DNA of 64,000 bases from Neisseria bacilliformis (GCF_014055025.1 NZ_CP059571.1:2356001-2420000), one strand, 5' to 3'; positions 44,264-53,587 are shown, numbered from the stretch's first letter. A program made the numbers and translations. Notes: generated by a model from the sequence alone, not told the origin.

Positions 44264-45136
44264 ATGGCCGCACAACTGATTAACGGCAAAGAGGTTTCGC
44301 AACAGCTTTTGGCCGATTTGGCGCAAAAGGTCGAACAACGAAAAAACCAGGGCTTGCGCGCACCCTGCTTAGCGGTGGTGCTGGTCGGCGCAGACCCCGC
44401 CAGCCAGGTGTACGTGCGCAACAAGAAAACCGCCTGCGCCAAAGTGGGCTTCGAGTCGCGCGCCTACGAGCTGCCCGAAAACACGCCGCAGGAGGGGCTG
44501 TTGGCTCTGGTGGACAAGCTGAACGCCGACGAGAGTGTGGACGGCATCCTCGTCCAGCTCCCGCTGCCACCGCACATCAACGGCCAGGCGGTGCTCGAAC
44601 GCATCCTGCCGCACAAGGACGTGGACGGCTTCCATCCCTACAACGTCGGCCGGCTGGTGGTGAAAATGCCGCTGATGCGCCCCTGCACGCCCAAGGGCGT
44701 GATGACGCTGCTGCAACACTACGGCGTCAATCCCGAGGGCAAAAAAGCGGTGGTGGTCGGCGCGTCGAACATCGTCGGCCGCCCGCAGCTCTTGGAACTG
44801 CTGCTTGCCCGCGCCACGGTTACCATCTGCCACAGCAAAACGCAGAACCTCGCCGCCGAAGTGGCGCAGGCCGACATCGTTGTCGCCGGCGTGGGCATTC
44901 CCAACTTCGTCAAAGGCGCGTGGATCAAGCCCGGCGCGGTGGTGATTGACGTGGGCATCAACCGCATGGACGACGGCTCGCTGTGCGGCGACGTGGAATT
45001 TGCCGCAGCCGCCGAACGCGCCGCGATGATCACGCCCGTGCCCGGCGGCGTCGGCCCGATGACCATCGCCACGCTGATGGAAAACACCCTGCGCGCCGCC
45101 GAGCTGCACGACGCGGCGGGCGCAGAGGCCGTTTGA
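44264..45136 (+). CDS. folD: Bifunctional methylenetetrahydrofolate dehydrogenase/cyclohydrolase
   Basis: Interconverts 5,10-methylene- and 10-formyl-tetrahydrofolate with NADP. 290 residues; catalytic Lys region [15 protein letters not shown], then [13 protein letters not shown], the dinucleotide-binding [13 protein letters not shown] and [26 protein letters not shown] precedes the ATG. The last codons and stop (GAG GCC GTT TGA) are a DUS with one changed base, so the C-terminus EAV comes from the repeat. Confidence 0.95.
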   Translation: MAAQLINGKEVSQQLLADLAQKVEQRKNQGLRAPCLAVVLVGADPASQVYVRNKKTACAKVGFESRAYELPENTPQEGLLALVDKLNADESVDGILVQLPLPPHINGQAVLERILPHKDVDGFHPYNVGRLVVKMPLMRPCTPKGVMTLLQHYGVNPEGKKAVVVGASNIVGRPQLLELLLARATVTICHSKTQNLAAEVAQADIVVAGVGIPNFVKGAWIKPGAVVIDVGINRMDDGSLCGDVEFAAAAERAAMITPVPGGVGPMTIATLMENTLRAAELHDAAGAEAV

Positions 45137-45157
45137 AAACCGGTTTGCACTCTTTAT

Positions 45158-45317
45158 GGTCTGTTGACAATCAGCTTGCGAGCGGTTTTTTGAGTAAAAA
45201 ATGCCCGAATGCAAGGAAAAAAGCGCAGCAAGGTTGGACACCTGCGGGCATTTTTGACGCGGCAGACGGGTATTTTTTGCCAAAAACACCGCCGCAAGGC
45301 TGATTGTCAACAGACCC
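45158..45317. repeat. ~160 bp foldback element, copy 2 (divergent)
   Basis: Ends GGTCTGTTGACAATCAGC and GCTGATTGTCAACAGACC are exact complements. The interior differs much from copies 1 and 3 but also folds back (GGTATTTTTTGCC, GCATTTTTGACGC). It fills the folD-lipoprotein gap. Confidence 0.75.
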
Positions 45318-45366
45318 TAAGCAAAGCTGAAACACAGTCCGCAAAACAAACGCAAACGGCAACCGT

Positions 45367-45717
45367 ATGAAACGGAAACTGTCCTTCATCCCCGTCCTGA
45401 TAGCCTTATCAGGCTGCGCCCCTACGCCGCGCATCGTCCGTATCCAAGCGCAAAACGACGATTTGGTGCTCAATCTCGCCACGGAAACCCATCCCTGCGG
45501 CACTATCAGCCTGGGTGCGGAACGCATCAGCTACATCATCGCCTGCACACAGGGAGGCAAAGCCAACCTGCCGCGCCACAGCGTCCGCCTGAACTGGCAG
45601 GCGGGCGAACTCGCCGCCACCCGCGCCGACAACGGCATACCGCTCTTCCGCGTCCGCTGCAACCGGACGCAGTTCGACCAAATCAAGGCATGGCAACACG
45701 CCGCGCCCAAACAATAA
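45367..45717 (+). CDS. Small lipoprotein of unknown function
   Basis: 116 residues; signal MKRKLSFIPVLIALSGCAPT has the lipobox ALSGC (Cys17). The mature part has four cysteines (HPCGTI, IIACTQ, VRCNRT and the lipid Cys). Not recognised. A DUS pair follows and separates it from the next gene. Confidence 0.72.
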   Translation: MKRKLSFIPVLIALSGCAPTPRIVRIQAQNDDLVLNLATETHPCGTISLGAERISYIIACTQGGKANLPRHSVRLNWQAGELAATRADNGIPLFRVRCNRTQFDQIKAWQHAAPKQ

Positions 45718-45769
45718 ACACAGGCCGTCCGAATGCCTTTCAGACGGCCTCACCACAGGAACCCCGCAC

Positions 45770-46513
45770 ATGGACGACCGCGATCTGCTGCGTTACAGCC
45801 GCCACATCCTGCTGGACGAAATCGGCATCGAAGGGCAGGAAAAACTCCTGTCCGCCACCGTACTGGCCGTCGGCTGCGGCGGCCTCGGCGCGGCCGCCCT
45901 GCCCTATCTGGCCGCAGCGGGCGTGGGGCGCATTATTCTAGCCGACGGCGACGCGGTGGACGACACCAACCTGCAACGCCAAACCGCCTTTAGCGAAGCC
46001 GACATCGGCCGCAACAAGGCCGAAACCCTTGCAGGCCGTCTGAAAAGCATCAACAGCCGCTGCCAAACAACCGCCCTGCCCCGCTTTCTCGACGCAGACG
46101 AACTCGACACGCAGACGGCGGAGGCCGACATCGTGCTCGACTGCTGCGACAACTTCGCCACCCGCCAGGCCGTCAACCGCGCCTGCGTGCGCCACAGAAA
46201 ACCGCTGGTTTCCGGCGCGGCGGTGCGCTTCGACGGCCAGCTCGCCACCTACCGCGTCGACCTGCCCGACGCGCCCTGCTACGCCTGCCTATTCGACGGC
46301 GAAACCGCCACCGACGGCGCGTGCGCCCTGTTCGGCGTGTTCGCCCCGCTGGTCGGCATCATCGGCACCATGCAGGCCGCCGCCGCACTGAACGTGCTGC
46401 TGGGCACCGGCGCGGCGGCGCACGGGGTTTTGCAGACTTACAACGCGCTGAGCGGCCAATGGCACAGCTTCGCCATCCCGAAAGACCCGAACTGCCGCGT
46501 CTGCGGCGGCTGA
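45770..46513 (+). CDS. MoeB/ThiF-family sulfur-carrier adenylyltransferase
   Basis: Activates the C-terminal Gly-Gly of MoaD or ThiS with ATP. 247 residues: ATP loop VGCGGLGAAALPYLAAAGVG, then LADGDAVDDTNLQRQTAF with the Arg-rich contact, GRNKAETLAGRL, and zinc ligands in PCYACLF and NCRVCGG. Whether it serves molybdopterin (moeB) or thiamine (thiF) synthesis cannot be decided, because neither pathway is adjacent. A DUS codes for GRLKS in frame. Confidence 0.9.
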   Translation: MDDRDLLRYSRHILLDEIGIEGQEKLLSATVLAVGCGGLGAAALPYLAAAGVGRIILADGDAVDDTNLQRQTAFSEADIGRNKAETLAGRLKSINSRCQTTALPRFLDADELDTQTAEADIVLDCCDNFATRQAVNRACVRHRKPLVSGAAVRFDGQLATYRVDLPDAPCYACLFDGETATDGACALFGVFAPLVGIIGTMQAAAALNVLLGTGAAAHGVLQTYNALSGQWHSFAIPKDPNCRVCGG

Positions 46514-46533
46514 ACGCGTGCAATAAACGGCAG

Positions 46534-46567
46534 AGGCCGTCTGAAAACTGTTTTTTTCAGACGGCCT
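46534..46567 (+). terminator. DUS hairpin after moeB/thiF
   Basis: AGGCCGTCTGAAAAC and its complement with T residues in the loop, 20 bases past the stop. Confidence 0.6.
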
Positions 46568-46596
46568 TTTCCCATCCAACCCATACCGAACCGAAC

Positions 46597-46702
46597 GTAG
46601 GGTGTGCCGCCCCGAGGCGGCGCACGCGTTTCCTGCCACCGACAAAATCCGTGCCCGCCCCGCCATCCGAAACCGCGTGCGTGGCTGCGCCACACACCCT
46701 AC
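46597..46702. repeat. Twin-palindrome repeat, copy at 46597
   Basis: Begins GTAGGGTGTGCCGCCCCGAG and ends GGCTGCGCCACACACCCTAC. Confidence 0.75.
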
Positions 46703-46729
46703 CTAAGGGCAGAGGCCGTCTGAAAAATA

Positions 46730-46802
46730 GTAGGTCGGGCATTCATGCCCGACACGGTTAAATTTTATCGATTTGCCCGTCGGGCATGAATGCCCGACCT
46801 AC
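46730..46802. repeat. 72 bp palindromic repeat GTAGGTCGGGCATTC
   Basis: GTAGGTCGGGCATTCATGCC at the left is the complement of the right end; each end is itself palindromic. Shorter relatives occur at about 56724-56748. Variant DUS AGGTCGTCTGAA follows at 46807-46818. Confidence 0.7.
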
Positions 46803-46816
46803 CTCTTTCAGACGAC

Positions 46817-49800
46817 CTACGCGCTTTCGGCCATTTTCAGGGCTTCTTGGATGTTGACGGCGACGATGCGCGATACGCCTTTTTCCTGCATGGTAACGCC
46901 GACGAGCTGTTCGGCCATTTCCATGGTGAGGCGGTTGTGCGAGATATAGAGGAACTGGGTTTGCGCGCTCATTTCTTTGACGAGGTTGCAGAAACGAGAG
47001 GTGTTGGCGTCGTCCAGCGGGGCATCAACTTCGTCTAAAAGGCAGAAGGGGGCGGGGTTGAGGCTGAACAGGGCGAACACGAGGCTCATGGCGGTGAGGG
47101 CTTTTTCGCCGCCGGAGAGCAGATGAATGGTGGCGTTTTTCTTGCCGGGCGGGCGTGCCATGATGGATACGCCTGCGGTGAGGAGGTCGTCGCCGACCAT
47201 GTGTAATGTGGCTTCGCCGCCGCCGAACAGGGTGGGGAAGAAGGTTTGTACTTTTTCGTTGACGGCATCGAAGGTGGCTTTGAAGCGTTCTTTGGTTTTG
47301 CTGTCGATTTGGGCGATGGCTTCTTCCAAAAGGGCGATGGCGGACTGTACGTCTTCGCTCTGGCTGCGGTAGTAGCCGTCGCGCTCGCGGGCTTCTTCGA
47401 GCTCTTGCAGGGCGGCGAGGTTGACTGCGCCGAGGGCTTCGATTTGGCGGGTAAGTTCGCTGATGCTGCTGCCCAGTGCGCTTGGGCGGCCTGCGCTTGC
47501 GGCGGCTTGTTCGAGTGCTTCCAAATCTGCGCCGCGCTCGCTGAGGTTTTGGTGGAAGCGTTTGGCGTTGATGAGGGCTTCCTGCTGTTGCAGCAGGGCG
47601 GCTTGGGTGGCGGCTTGGAGCTGCGGCAGTTTGGTTTGCAGGGTTTGCACTTTTTCATACTGCGCCCGCCCGCGCGTTTGGGTGTCGGCCAGCGCGGTTT
47701 GCAGGGCGGCGTATTCTTCGTCGAGGGTGTGCACGGCTTCGCCGAGGTGTTCGAGCTGGATATGCTGCTCGTCGCCCTGCATTTCGGTTTCGTAGGCGAG
47801 GGCAAGCTCCTGCTGGCGTTCCTGCAAATCGGCAGCCTGCTCTTCAAGGCGGTCGATTTGGGCCTGGTGGTTTTGTTTCTGCTGTTGGAGTTTGTGGACG
47901 GCGACTTCGGCGAGGCCGTAGCGGCGGTTGGTTTCCAGCAGGGCAAGCTGCGCCTGTTTCAGACGGCCTTGCTGGGTTTGGCGTTCGGCAGCGGCGTTTT
48001 GGTAGTGCTGTTCGAGTTCGGACACGGCTTGGGTGAGGGTGGCGATGTCGTCTGAAAGGCCGTCTGCGCTGTGGTGCAGCACCAGATTTTCTTCTTCGAG
48101 CCGCGCCAGTTCGCGCACGATGTGTTCGCGGCGGATTTGGCCTTGGTTGGTGCGGGCGAGCAGTTCGGCGGCGTGCTGCTGGGCGCGGCTGTGTTCGCGG
48201 CTGTGCTGCTGCTGTTGCTGGATGAGGGCGCGGTGCTGCGCTTCGGTGGCTTCGGCGGCGGTGCGGGCTTGGTTTTGCGCGGCTTCGGCGGCGGCCAGCT
48301 CGGGGGCGAGGGTTTCAAGCGCGGCGGCGAGGTCGTCCAAACGCGCTTTCTGCGCCATCAGGCTTTCCTGCGCGGGCTCGGCGTAAAGCAAAACGCTGAC
48401 TTTGTCGATTTGGTGGCCTTCGGGCGTGAGCCAGATTTGGCCGACAGCCAAGTCGGCTTGGTGCGCAAGGGCGTAGTCGAGATTGGAGGCGCACAATACG
48501 CCGTCGAGCCAGTAGTGCAGGGCGGTTTGAAACGGCGGCTGCGCTTGGATTTGGTTTAACAGAGCCTGCGCGGGCAGGGATTTTTTCAGGCCGCCCGAAA
48601 GGTCGTCTGAAAGCCATGCGGCCTGAGCCTGCGGCAGGGGCGCGGGCAGGGCGAAGGCGGCGGGGACGGCGCGGGCGTGCAGGCGTTCGGCGAGGACGGC
48701 GGCCAGCGCGTGCCGCCACTCGGCGGGGGCGGTGATGTGCTGCCAAAGCTGCGGTGCGTCGGCGCATTCGGTGTGCTGCCAGAAGTCGGCTGCGGGCTGC
48801 TGCGCCAAAAGCTGGGAAACGGCCTGCTGCTGCGCGGTGAGGGTGATGTGCTGCTGCTGTATGGTTTGAAAACGGGCGGAGGCCGTCTGAAAAGCCTGCC
48901 GCGCGGCGGCAAGGGCGGTTTCGGCGGCGATGATCTGCTCTTCGTAATGCTCCTGTTGGGTTTGCAGCAGGGCGGCGGTTTCCTGCGCGGCGGCGGTGTC
49001 GGCTTCGTCGGGCAGGTTGAGGGCCTGGCTTTCGGCGTTCAGACGGCCCTGCTGCGCTTCGTGTTGGCGCAGGGTTTGCTGCGTGTGGGCAAGCTGCTGC
49101 TGTTTTAAGGCCAGCTCGCGTTTGAGGCGGGCGGTTTCGTCGTGCTGCGACTGGTAGGCGGCGTTGAGCGCGGCTTGGGCTTCTTCGAGCGCGGGCAGGC
49201 TCTCTTCGTGTTCGGCCGCCTGCATGGCCAGTTCGGCCAACTCGGCCTGTTTTTCTTCGGTTTCGATGTCGTTTTCTTCTATCAGAACGCGAATCTGCTG
49301 CTGCTCTTGGCGGATGCGCTGCATTTGCGCCTGCGCGGCCTGTTTGTCGCGCTCGATGCGCTGGTGCAGGTTTTGGCGGTGGCGGATTTGCTCTTCAAGA
49401 CGGGCAATCTGTTCGCGCAACACGCCGCGCCGGTTGGCAAGGTCGTGGGCACTCTGCTGCTGCGCCTGTTCTTCGGTCTGCAGGGCGCGGATGTCGTCTG
49501 AAAGCGTTTGAATCTGCGCGGCGGTGTCGTCCTGCTGCGCCTGCAAGGCCTGATGTTGCGCGGTGGCTTTGTCGGCGGCGGCGAGCGAGTTCTGCCATTG
49601 GGCGTAGTCGAGCATATCCTGGCTGCGGTTGAGCTGCTCGGTAAGGGCGCGGTAACGCTCGGCGGTTTCGGCCTGTTTTTCCAGTTTTTCCACCTGCCGC
49701 GCGAGTTCGTTCTGCAAATCGCCCAGCCTTTGCAGATGCTCGCGGGTGTCTTTCAGACGGCCTTCGGTTTCCTTGCGGCGTTCTTTGTATTTGGACACGC

Positions 49801-50305
49801 CCGCCGCCTCTTCGATATAGGCGCGCAATTCTTCGGGACGCGCTTCGATAATGCGCGAAATCATGCCCTGTTCGATCACGGCATAGCCGCGCGCGCCCAC
49901 GCCCGTGCCGAGAAAAAGGTCGGTGATGTCGCGGCGGCGCACGGCCTGATTGTTGATGTAGTAGGTGGACTCGCCCTGCCGCGTGAGCTGGCGTTTGATG
50001 CTCACTTCGGCATACTGCCCCCACGCGCCCTGCAAGGAGTGGTCGGCGTTGTCGAACACCAGTTCCACCGAGGCGCGCGGCGCGGGGCGGCGGGTGGCCG
50101 CGCCATTGAAAATCACGTCCTGCATACTCTCGCCGCGAAGCTGCTTGGCCGACGCTTCGCCCAACACCCAGCGCACCGCGTCGATCACATTCGATTTGCC
50201 GCAGCCGTTGGGGCCGATCACGGCAACAAGCTGGCCGGGAACATGTATCGTGGTGGGGTCGGTAAAGGATTTGAAGCCGGAGAGTTTGATGTGGGTCAGG
50301 CGCAT
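46817..50305 (-). CDS. smc: Chromosome segregation protein SMC
   Basis: Condensin ATPase that compacts and resolves the chromosome. 1162 residues. Walker A GPNGCGKSN is at residues 31-39, the two coiled-coil arms lie at about 165-480 and 650-1000 with the hinge between them, and the C-terminal head has LLSGGEKALTAMSLVFAL and CLLDEVDAPLDDANT. Many DUS or near-DUS are in frame in the coils, including the AGGTCGTCTGAA form at 48600-48611. The start at 50305 fits MRLTHIKLSGFKSF. Confidence 0.96.
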   Translation of the reverse strand: MRLTHIKLSGFKSFTDPTTIHVPGQLVAVIGPNGCGKSNVIDAVRWVLGEASAKQLRGESMQDVIFNGAATRRPAPRASVELVFDNADHSLQGAWGQYAEVSIKRQLTRQGESTYYINNQAVRRRDITDLFLGTGVGARGYAVIEQGMISRIIEARPEELRAYIEEAAGVSKYKERRKETEGRLKDTREHLQRLGDLQNELARQVEKLEKQAETAERYRALTEQLNRSQDMLDYAQWQNSLAAADKATAQHQALQAQQDDTAAQIQTLSDDIRALQTEEQAQQQSAHDLANRRGVLREQIARLEEQIRHRQNLHQRIERDKQAAQAQMQRIRQEQQQIRVLIEENDIETEEKQAELAELAMQAAEHEESLPALEEAQAALNAAYQSQHDETARLKRELALKQQQLAHTQQTLRQHEAQQGRLNAESQALNLPDEADTAAAQETAALLQTQQEHYEEQIIAAETALAAARQAFQTASARFQTIQQQHITLTAQQQAVSQLLAQQPAADFWQHTECADAPQLWQHITAPAEWRHALAAVLAERLHARAVPAAFALPAPLPQAQAAWLSDDLSGGLKKSLPAQALLNQIQAQPPFQTALHYWLDGVLCASNLDYALAHQADLAVGQIWLTPEGHQIDKVSVLLYAEPAQESLMAQKARLDDLAAALETLAPELAAAEAAQNQARTAAEATEAQHRALIQQQQQHSREHSRAQQHAAELLARTNQGQIRREHIVRELARLEEENLVLHHSADGLSDDIATLTQAVSELEQHYQNAAAERQTQQGRLKQAQLALLETNRRYGLAEVAVHKLQQQKQNHQAQIDRLEEQAADLQERQQELALAYETEMQGDEQHIQLEHLGEAVHTLDEEYAALQTALADTQTRGRAQYEKVQTLQTKLPQLQAATQAALLQQQEALINAKRFHQNLSERGADLEALEQAAASAGRPSALGSSISELTRQIEALGAVNLAALQELEEARERDGYYRSQSEDVQSAIALLEEAIAQIDSKTKERFKATFDAVNEKVQTFFPTLFGGGEATLHMVGDDLLTAGVSIMARPPGKKNATIHLLSGGEKALTAMSLVFALFSLNPAPFCLLDEVDAPLDDANTSRFCNLVKEMSAQTQFLYISHNRLTMEMAEQLVGVTMQEKGVSRIVAVNIQEALKMAESA

Positions 50306-50863
50306 GGGCGGAAAGATGCAGACGGGAAAAAGGCGGCATTTTAATGGAAAACGCCATAAAAAACGGCAAAAGGCCGTCTGAAAAACGGTTTGCCGCAGCG
50401 GGAAACGGTTACACGCGGCAACAGACGCTTTCAGACGGCCTTTTGCCGCCGCCCGTCGCCGAAAATGCCCTTTTTTCCGTACCGCCGCCGCGCGTTATGC
50501 GTCGCCAAACGCGTTTGCGCAGCCGAAACCGCCGAAAAAAGCCAGCTTTCGGCAATTTTCCGCTTTTTATTAAGACAACAACGGCTTCCCGCTTGTCAAC
50601 CGTTACGATTTAAACTACATTGCGCTACAAACCGGTGCGGCAGCACCGCCCAAGCCAAGTTGGCAAAGGTAAAAAAATAGAATAGAGAAACCCGGGCGCA
50701 GCCCGAACAGCATAAGAAACAGGCCGTTTTGCAGAAAACGGCCTGTTTTGACGCGGGGGGCGGACGCATGTGGCGGCCGTCTGAAAACAAAAAAAAGGCC
50801 GTCTGAAAGCGTAGCTTCGGCGCAGCTACGCTTTCAGACGGCCTCTGTGTTCCCAAAGAACGT
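50306..50863. repeat. Gene-free gap between smc and the CcsA-like gene
   Basis: No gene is seen. It has an inverted DUS pair at 50371-50442, a perfect hairpin AAACAGGCCGTTTT/AAAACGGCCTGTTT at 50717-50748, and at 50796-50844 a DUS-bounded stem-loop with a 21 bp stem around TCGGCGC. The last is suited to terminate the CcsA-like gene. Confidence 0.6.
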
Positions 50864-51670
50864 TCAGCGGTTCAGCAGCACTTCCAGCACAAACTTGCTG
50901 CCCGCGTAGGCCAGCATCAGGCAGACGAAGCCGACAATCGTCCACACCGCCGGCCGTTTGCCGCGCCACGACATCATGCTGCGTTTGAGCAGCAGGCCGG
51001 CATAGATAAACCACGACAGCACGCCGAACAGGTTTTTATGCGTGAAAGTGAGCGGGCGGCCGAACACCGCCTCGGAAAAAAACGTGCCGCTCACCACCGA
51101 CACCGTCAGCAGCGCGAAGCCCGCCCACATCGACTGGAACATCATCTTTTCCAAACTCAACAGCGGCGGCAGGAAGGAGCGTGAGGGTGAGAGGCGGTGG
51201 CGGTGCAAATCGCGGCTCAGCCACAGAATCAGCACCGCAATCAGCGTGGTGATGCCGAACAGGCTGTACGCCAGCAGCGAGGACACGATGTGCAGCATAA
51301 ACGGCCAGTCGTCCAGCCGGTAGGCCGCCGAATGGCCGGGAAACAGCGCGGCGCAAAGCAGCAGGAAGGCCGACAGGGGATACAGCAAAAGCTGCAAGCC
51401 GCGCAGGCGGTAGAAAAAACTGCCCGCCAGATACAGCATCAGCATCAGCCACACCACCACCGCCGTGGCATAACCCAAGCCGAGTATCAACACATGGTCG
51501 GAGAGCACCGGCAACAGCAAAGCCGCGCCGTGCGGCAGCAGCGCGGCGGCCAGCACCGCCAGCTCGCGCCCCAGCGGATAATCCGCCGCCTCCCTTTTGA
51601 GCCGCCAAAACCACACGAAGGCGGCCAGCGCGGCGTAAACAAACGTCAGACAAATCAGCATAATCGGCAT
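50864..51670 (-). CDS. Cytochrome c assembly (CcsA/YpjD-like) membrane protein
   Basis: 268 residues, eight or nine membrane segments. It starts MPIMLICLTFVYAALAAFVW and has LHIVSSLLAYSLFGITTLIA and, further on, LTFTHKNLFGVLSW, typical of the CcsA/HemX family. Placement divergent to ffh matches ypjD-ffh in other proteobacteria; the function of YpjD-type members is unclear. Confidence 0.88.
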   Translation of the reverse strand: MPIMLICLTFVYAALAAFVWFWRLKREAADYPLGRELAVLAAALLPHGAALLLPVLSDHVLILGLGYATAVVVWLMLMLYLAGSFFYRLRGLQLLLYPLSAFLLLCAALFPGHSAAYRLDDWPFMLHIVSSLLAYSLFGITTLIAVLILWLSRDLHRHRLSPSRSFLPPLLSLEKMMFQSMWAGFALLTVSVVSGTFFSEAVFGRPLTFTHKNLFGVLSWFIYAGLLLKRSMMSWRGKRPAVWTIVGFVCLMLAYAGSKFVLEVLLNR

Positions 51671-51779
51671 GGCATTCTTCCGGCGGCGCAACAGTCCGTC
51701 AAAACCCGCCGCTTGGTGTAAAATGCGCCGATTTTATCAAACAACACCGCCCGCGTGGCGGCGTTCAATAAGGAATACC

Positions 51780-53147
51780 ATGCTCGACAACCTTACCGGC
51801 CGCTTCCGCTCCGTGTTCAAAAACATCAGCGGTGCGGCCACGCTCAACGAAGACAACATCAAACCCGCCCTGCGCGAAGTGCGCCTCGCCCTCTTGGAAG
51901 CCGACGTCGCCCTGCCCGTGGTGCGCGATTTCGTCGCCAAAGTGAAGGAAAAGGCACTCGGCCGCGAAATCAGCGAAAACCTCACGGCGGAACAGGCATT
52001 TATCACCGTCGTCAACCAAGCCCTCGTCGAACTGATGGGCGGCGCGAACAGTAGCCTCAACCTTGCCGCCGCCGCGCCAGCCGTGGTGCTGATGGCCGGT
52101 TTGCAGGGCGCGGGCAAAACCACCACCGTCGGCAAACTCGCCCGCCTGCTCAAAACGCAGGACAAAAAGAAAAAAATCCTGCTCGTTTCCACCGACGTGT
52201 ACCGCCCCGCCGCCATCGAGCAACTGCGCCTGCTCGCCGAACAGGTGCAGGCCGATTTCTTCCCCTCCAACGTCTCGCAAAAACCGGTCGAAATCGCCCG
52301 CGCCGCCCTCGCCCAAGCCAAACGCGGCTTCTACGACGTGCTGATGGTCGATACCGCCGGCCGGCTGGCCATCGATCAGGAAATGATGGACGAAATCAAA
52401 GAGCTGCACGCCGCGCTCGATCCGGTGGAAACCCTGTTTGTCGTCGACGCCATGCTCGGCCAGGACGCGGTGAACACCGCGCAGGCGTTCAATGAAGCCC
52501 TGCCGCTCACCGGCGTCATCCTCACCAAGATGGACGGCGACTCGCGCGGCGGCGCGGCCTTGTCGGTGCGCAAAATCACCGGCAAGCCGATTAAGTTTTT
52601 CGGCACGGGTGAAAAAACCGACGGCCTCGAAGCCTTCCACCCCGACCGCATCGCCTCGCGCATTCTGGGCATGGGCGACGTGCTGACGCTGGTGGAGGAC
52701 GTGCAAAAAGGCATAGACGAAGAGGCCGCCGCCGAAATGGCGAAAAAGCTGCGGCGCGGCAAAAGTTTCGACCTCAACGATTTCAAATTGCAGATCCAGC
52801 AGATGCGCAATATGGGCGGACTGGAAAACCTGATGTCGAAAATGCCCGGCGAAATCGGCCAGCTTTCCAAACAGATTCCCGAAGGCACGGCGGAAAAGGC
52901 GATGGGGCATGTGGAAGCCATCATCAATTCGATGACCCCGAAAGAGCGCGCCAACCCCGCGCTCATCAAAGCCTCGCGCAAACGCCGCATCGCCGCCGGC
53001 GCGGGCACGACGGTGCAGGAAGTGAACAAAATGCTCAAACAGTTCGAGCAGTCGCAGCAGATGATGAAAATGTTCAGCGGCAACAATATGCGCAAGCTGA
53101 TGAGCCTGGCCAAAGGCATGAAGGGCGTGTTCCCCGGCATGAAGTAG
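51780..53147 (+). CDS. ffh: Signal recognition particle protein Ffh
   Basis: SRP54 GTPase that targets nascent membrane proteins with 4.5S RNA and FtsY. 455 residues: N domain, G1 GLQGAGKTTT at residues 107-116, DVYRPAAIEQL, LVDTAGRLAID, TKMDGDSRGGAALS, and a Met-rich M domain ending GMKGVFPGMK. AAGGAA precedes the ATG at 51780. The stop TAG (53145-53147) is the first triplet of the foldback element that follows. Confidence 0.96.
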   Translation: MLDNLTGRFRSVFKNISGAATLNEDNIKPALREVRLALLEADVALPVVRDFVAKVKEKALGREISENLTAEQAFITVVNQALVELMGGANSSLNLAAAAPAVVLMAGLQGAGKTTTVGKLARLLKTQDKKKKILLVSTDVYRPAAIEQLRLLAEQVQADFFPSNVSQKPVEIARAALAQAKRGFYDVLMVDTAGRLAIDQEMMDEIKELHAALDPVETLFVVDAMLGQDAVNTAQAFNEALPLTGVILTKMDGDSRGGAALSVRKITGKPIKFFGTGEKTDGLEAFHPDRIASRILGMGDVLTLVEDVQKGIDEEAAAEMAKKLRRGKSFDLNDFKLQIQQMRNMGGLENLMSKMPGEIGQLSKQIPEGTAEKAMGHVEAIINSMTPKERANPALIKASRKRRIAAGAGTTVQEVNKMLKQFEQSQQMMKMFSGNNMRKLMSLAKGMKGVFPGMK

Positions 53148-53309
53148 GGTGTGTTGACATTCAACTTTTGAAGCGGATTTTGCGGCAGAAAACGGCAGAT
53201 GCAAGGCGGAAACACGAGCCTATGCCGTCCATAGGAGAGTGTTTTCAACGCGGCAGATGCCGTTTTATGACGGAAAAGCCGCCAAAATGTTGATTGTCAA
53301 CACACCCTA
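53145..53309. repeat. ~165 bp foldback element, copy 3
   Basis: The ends TAGGGTGTGTTGAC and GTCAACACACCCTA are exact complements. The inner sequence (AGCGGATTTTGCGGCAGAAA ... GCGGCAGATGCCGTTTTA) folds back and matches copy 1. It supplies the ffh stop codon. Confidence 0.8.
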
Positions 53310-53326
53310 AGACACGACACGACAAA

Positions 53327-53367
53327 AGGCCGTCTGAAAACCCTGCATGCAGGTTTTCAGACGGCCT
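53327..53367 (+). terminator. Inverted DUS pair after ffh
   Basis: AGGCCGTCTGAAAACC and its complement around TGCATGCA, with T residues following. Confidence 0.6.
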
Positions 53368-53369
53368 TT

Positions 53370-53538
53370 CCGATTGATGCGCGGGCGGAATGCGGGCAAA
53401 AAAAATACCATCTATACCAAGGGGAAAGTATAGATGGCCAAACACATTACGGGGAAAACGTCTTACTCACATGTCTGCCCGAAGGCAAACGTTGTCAGAC
53501 GGGCGCATATTAAAACCGCCGCATCGGAGGCCGTCTGA
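53370..53538 (+). other. Lower-GC island, possible gene remnant
   Basis: One frame without a start reads KKYHLYQGESIDGQTHYGEN, then VLLTCLPEGKRCQTGAY and stops near 53512; its look is that of a real protein end. Another frame has ATG at 53434 for 34 residues, stopping in a DUS at 53538. A hairpin CCATCTATAC/GTATAGATGG is at 53408-53437. I cannot say whether any of it is translated. Confidence 0.3.
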
Positions 53539-53587
53539 AAAAAGCACAAGCGGCTGGAAAACGGAACAAACGGTTTGCCGCACCCGT

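Noticed and set aside
45158-45317. Correia element
   Set aside because: The size is right, but the ends are GGTCTGTTGACAATCAGC, not the TATAGTGGATTAA type.
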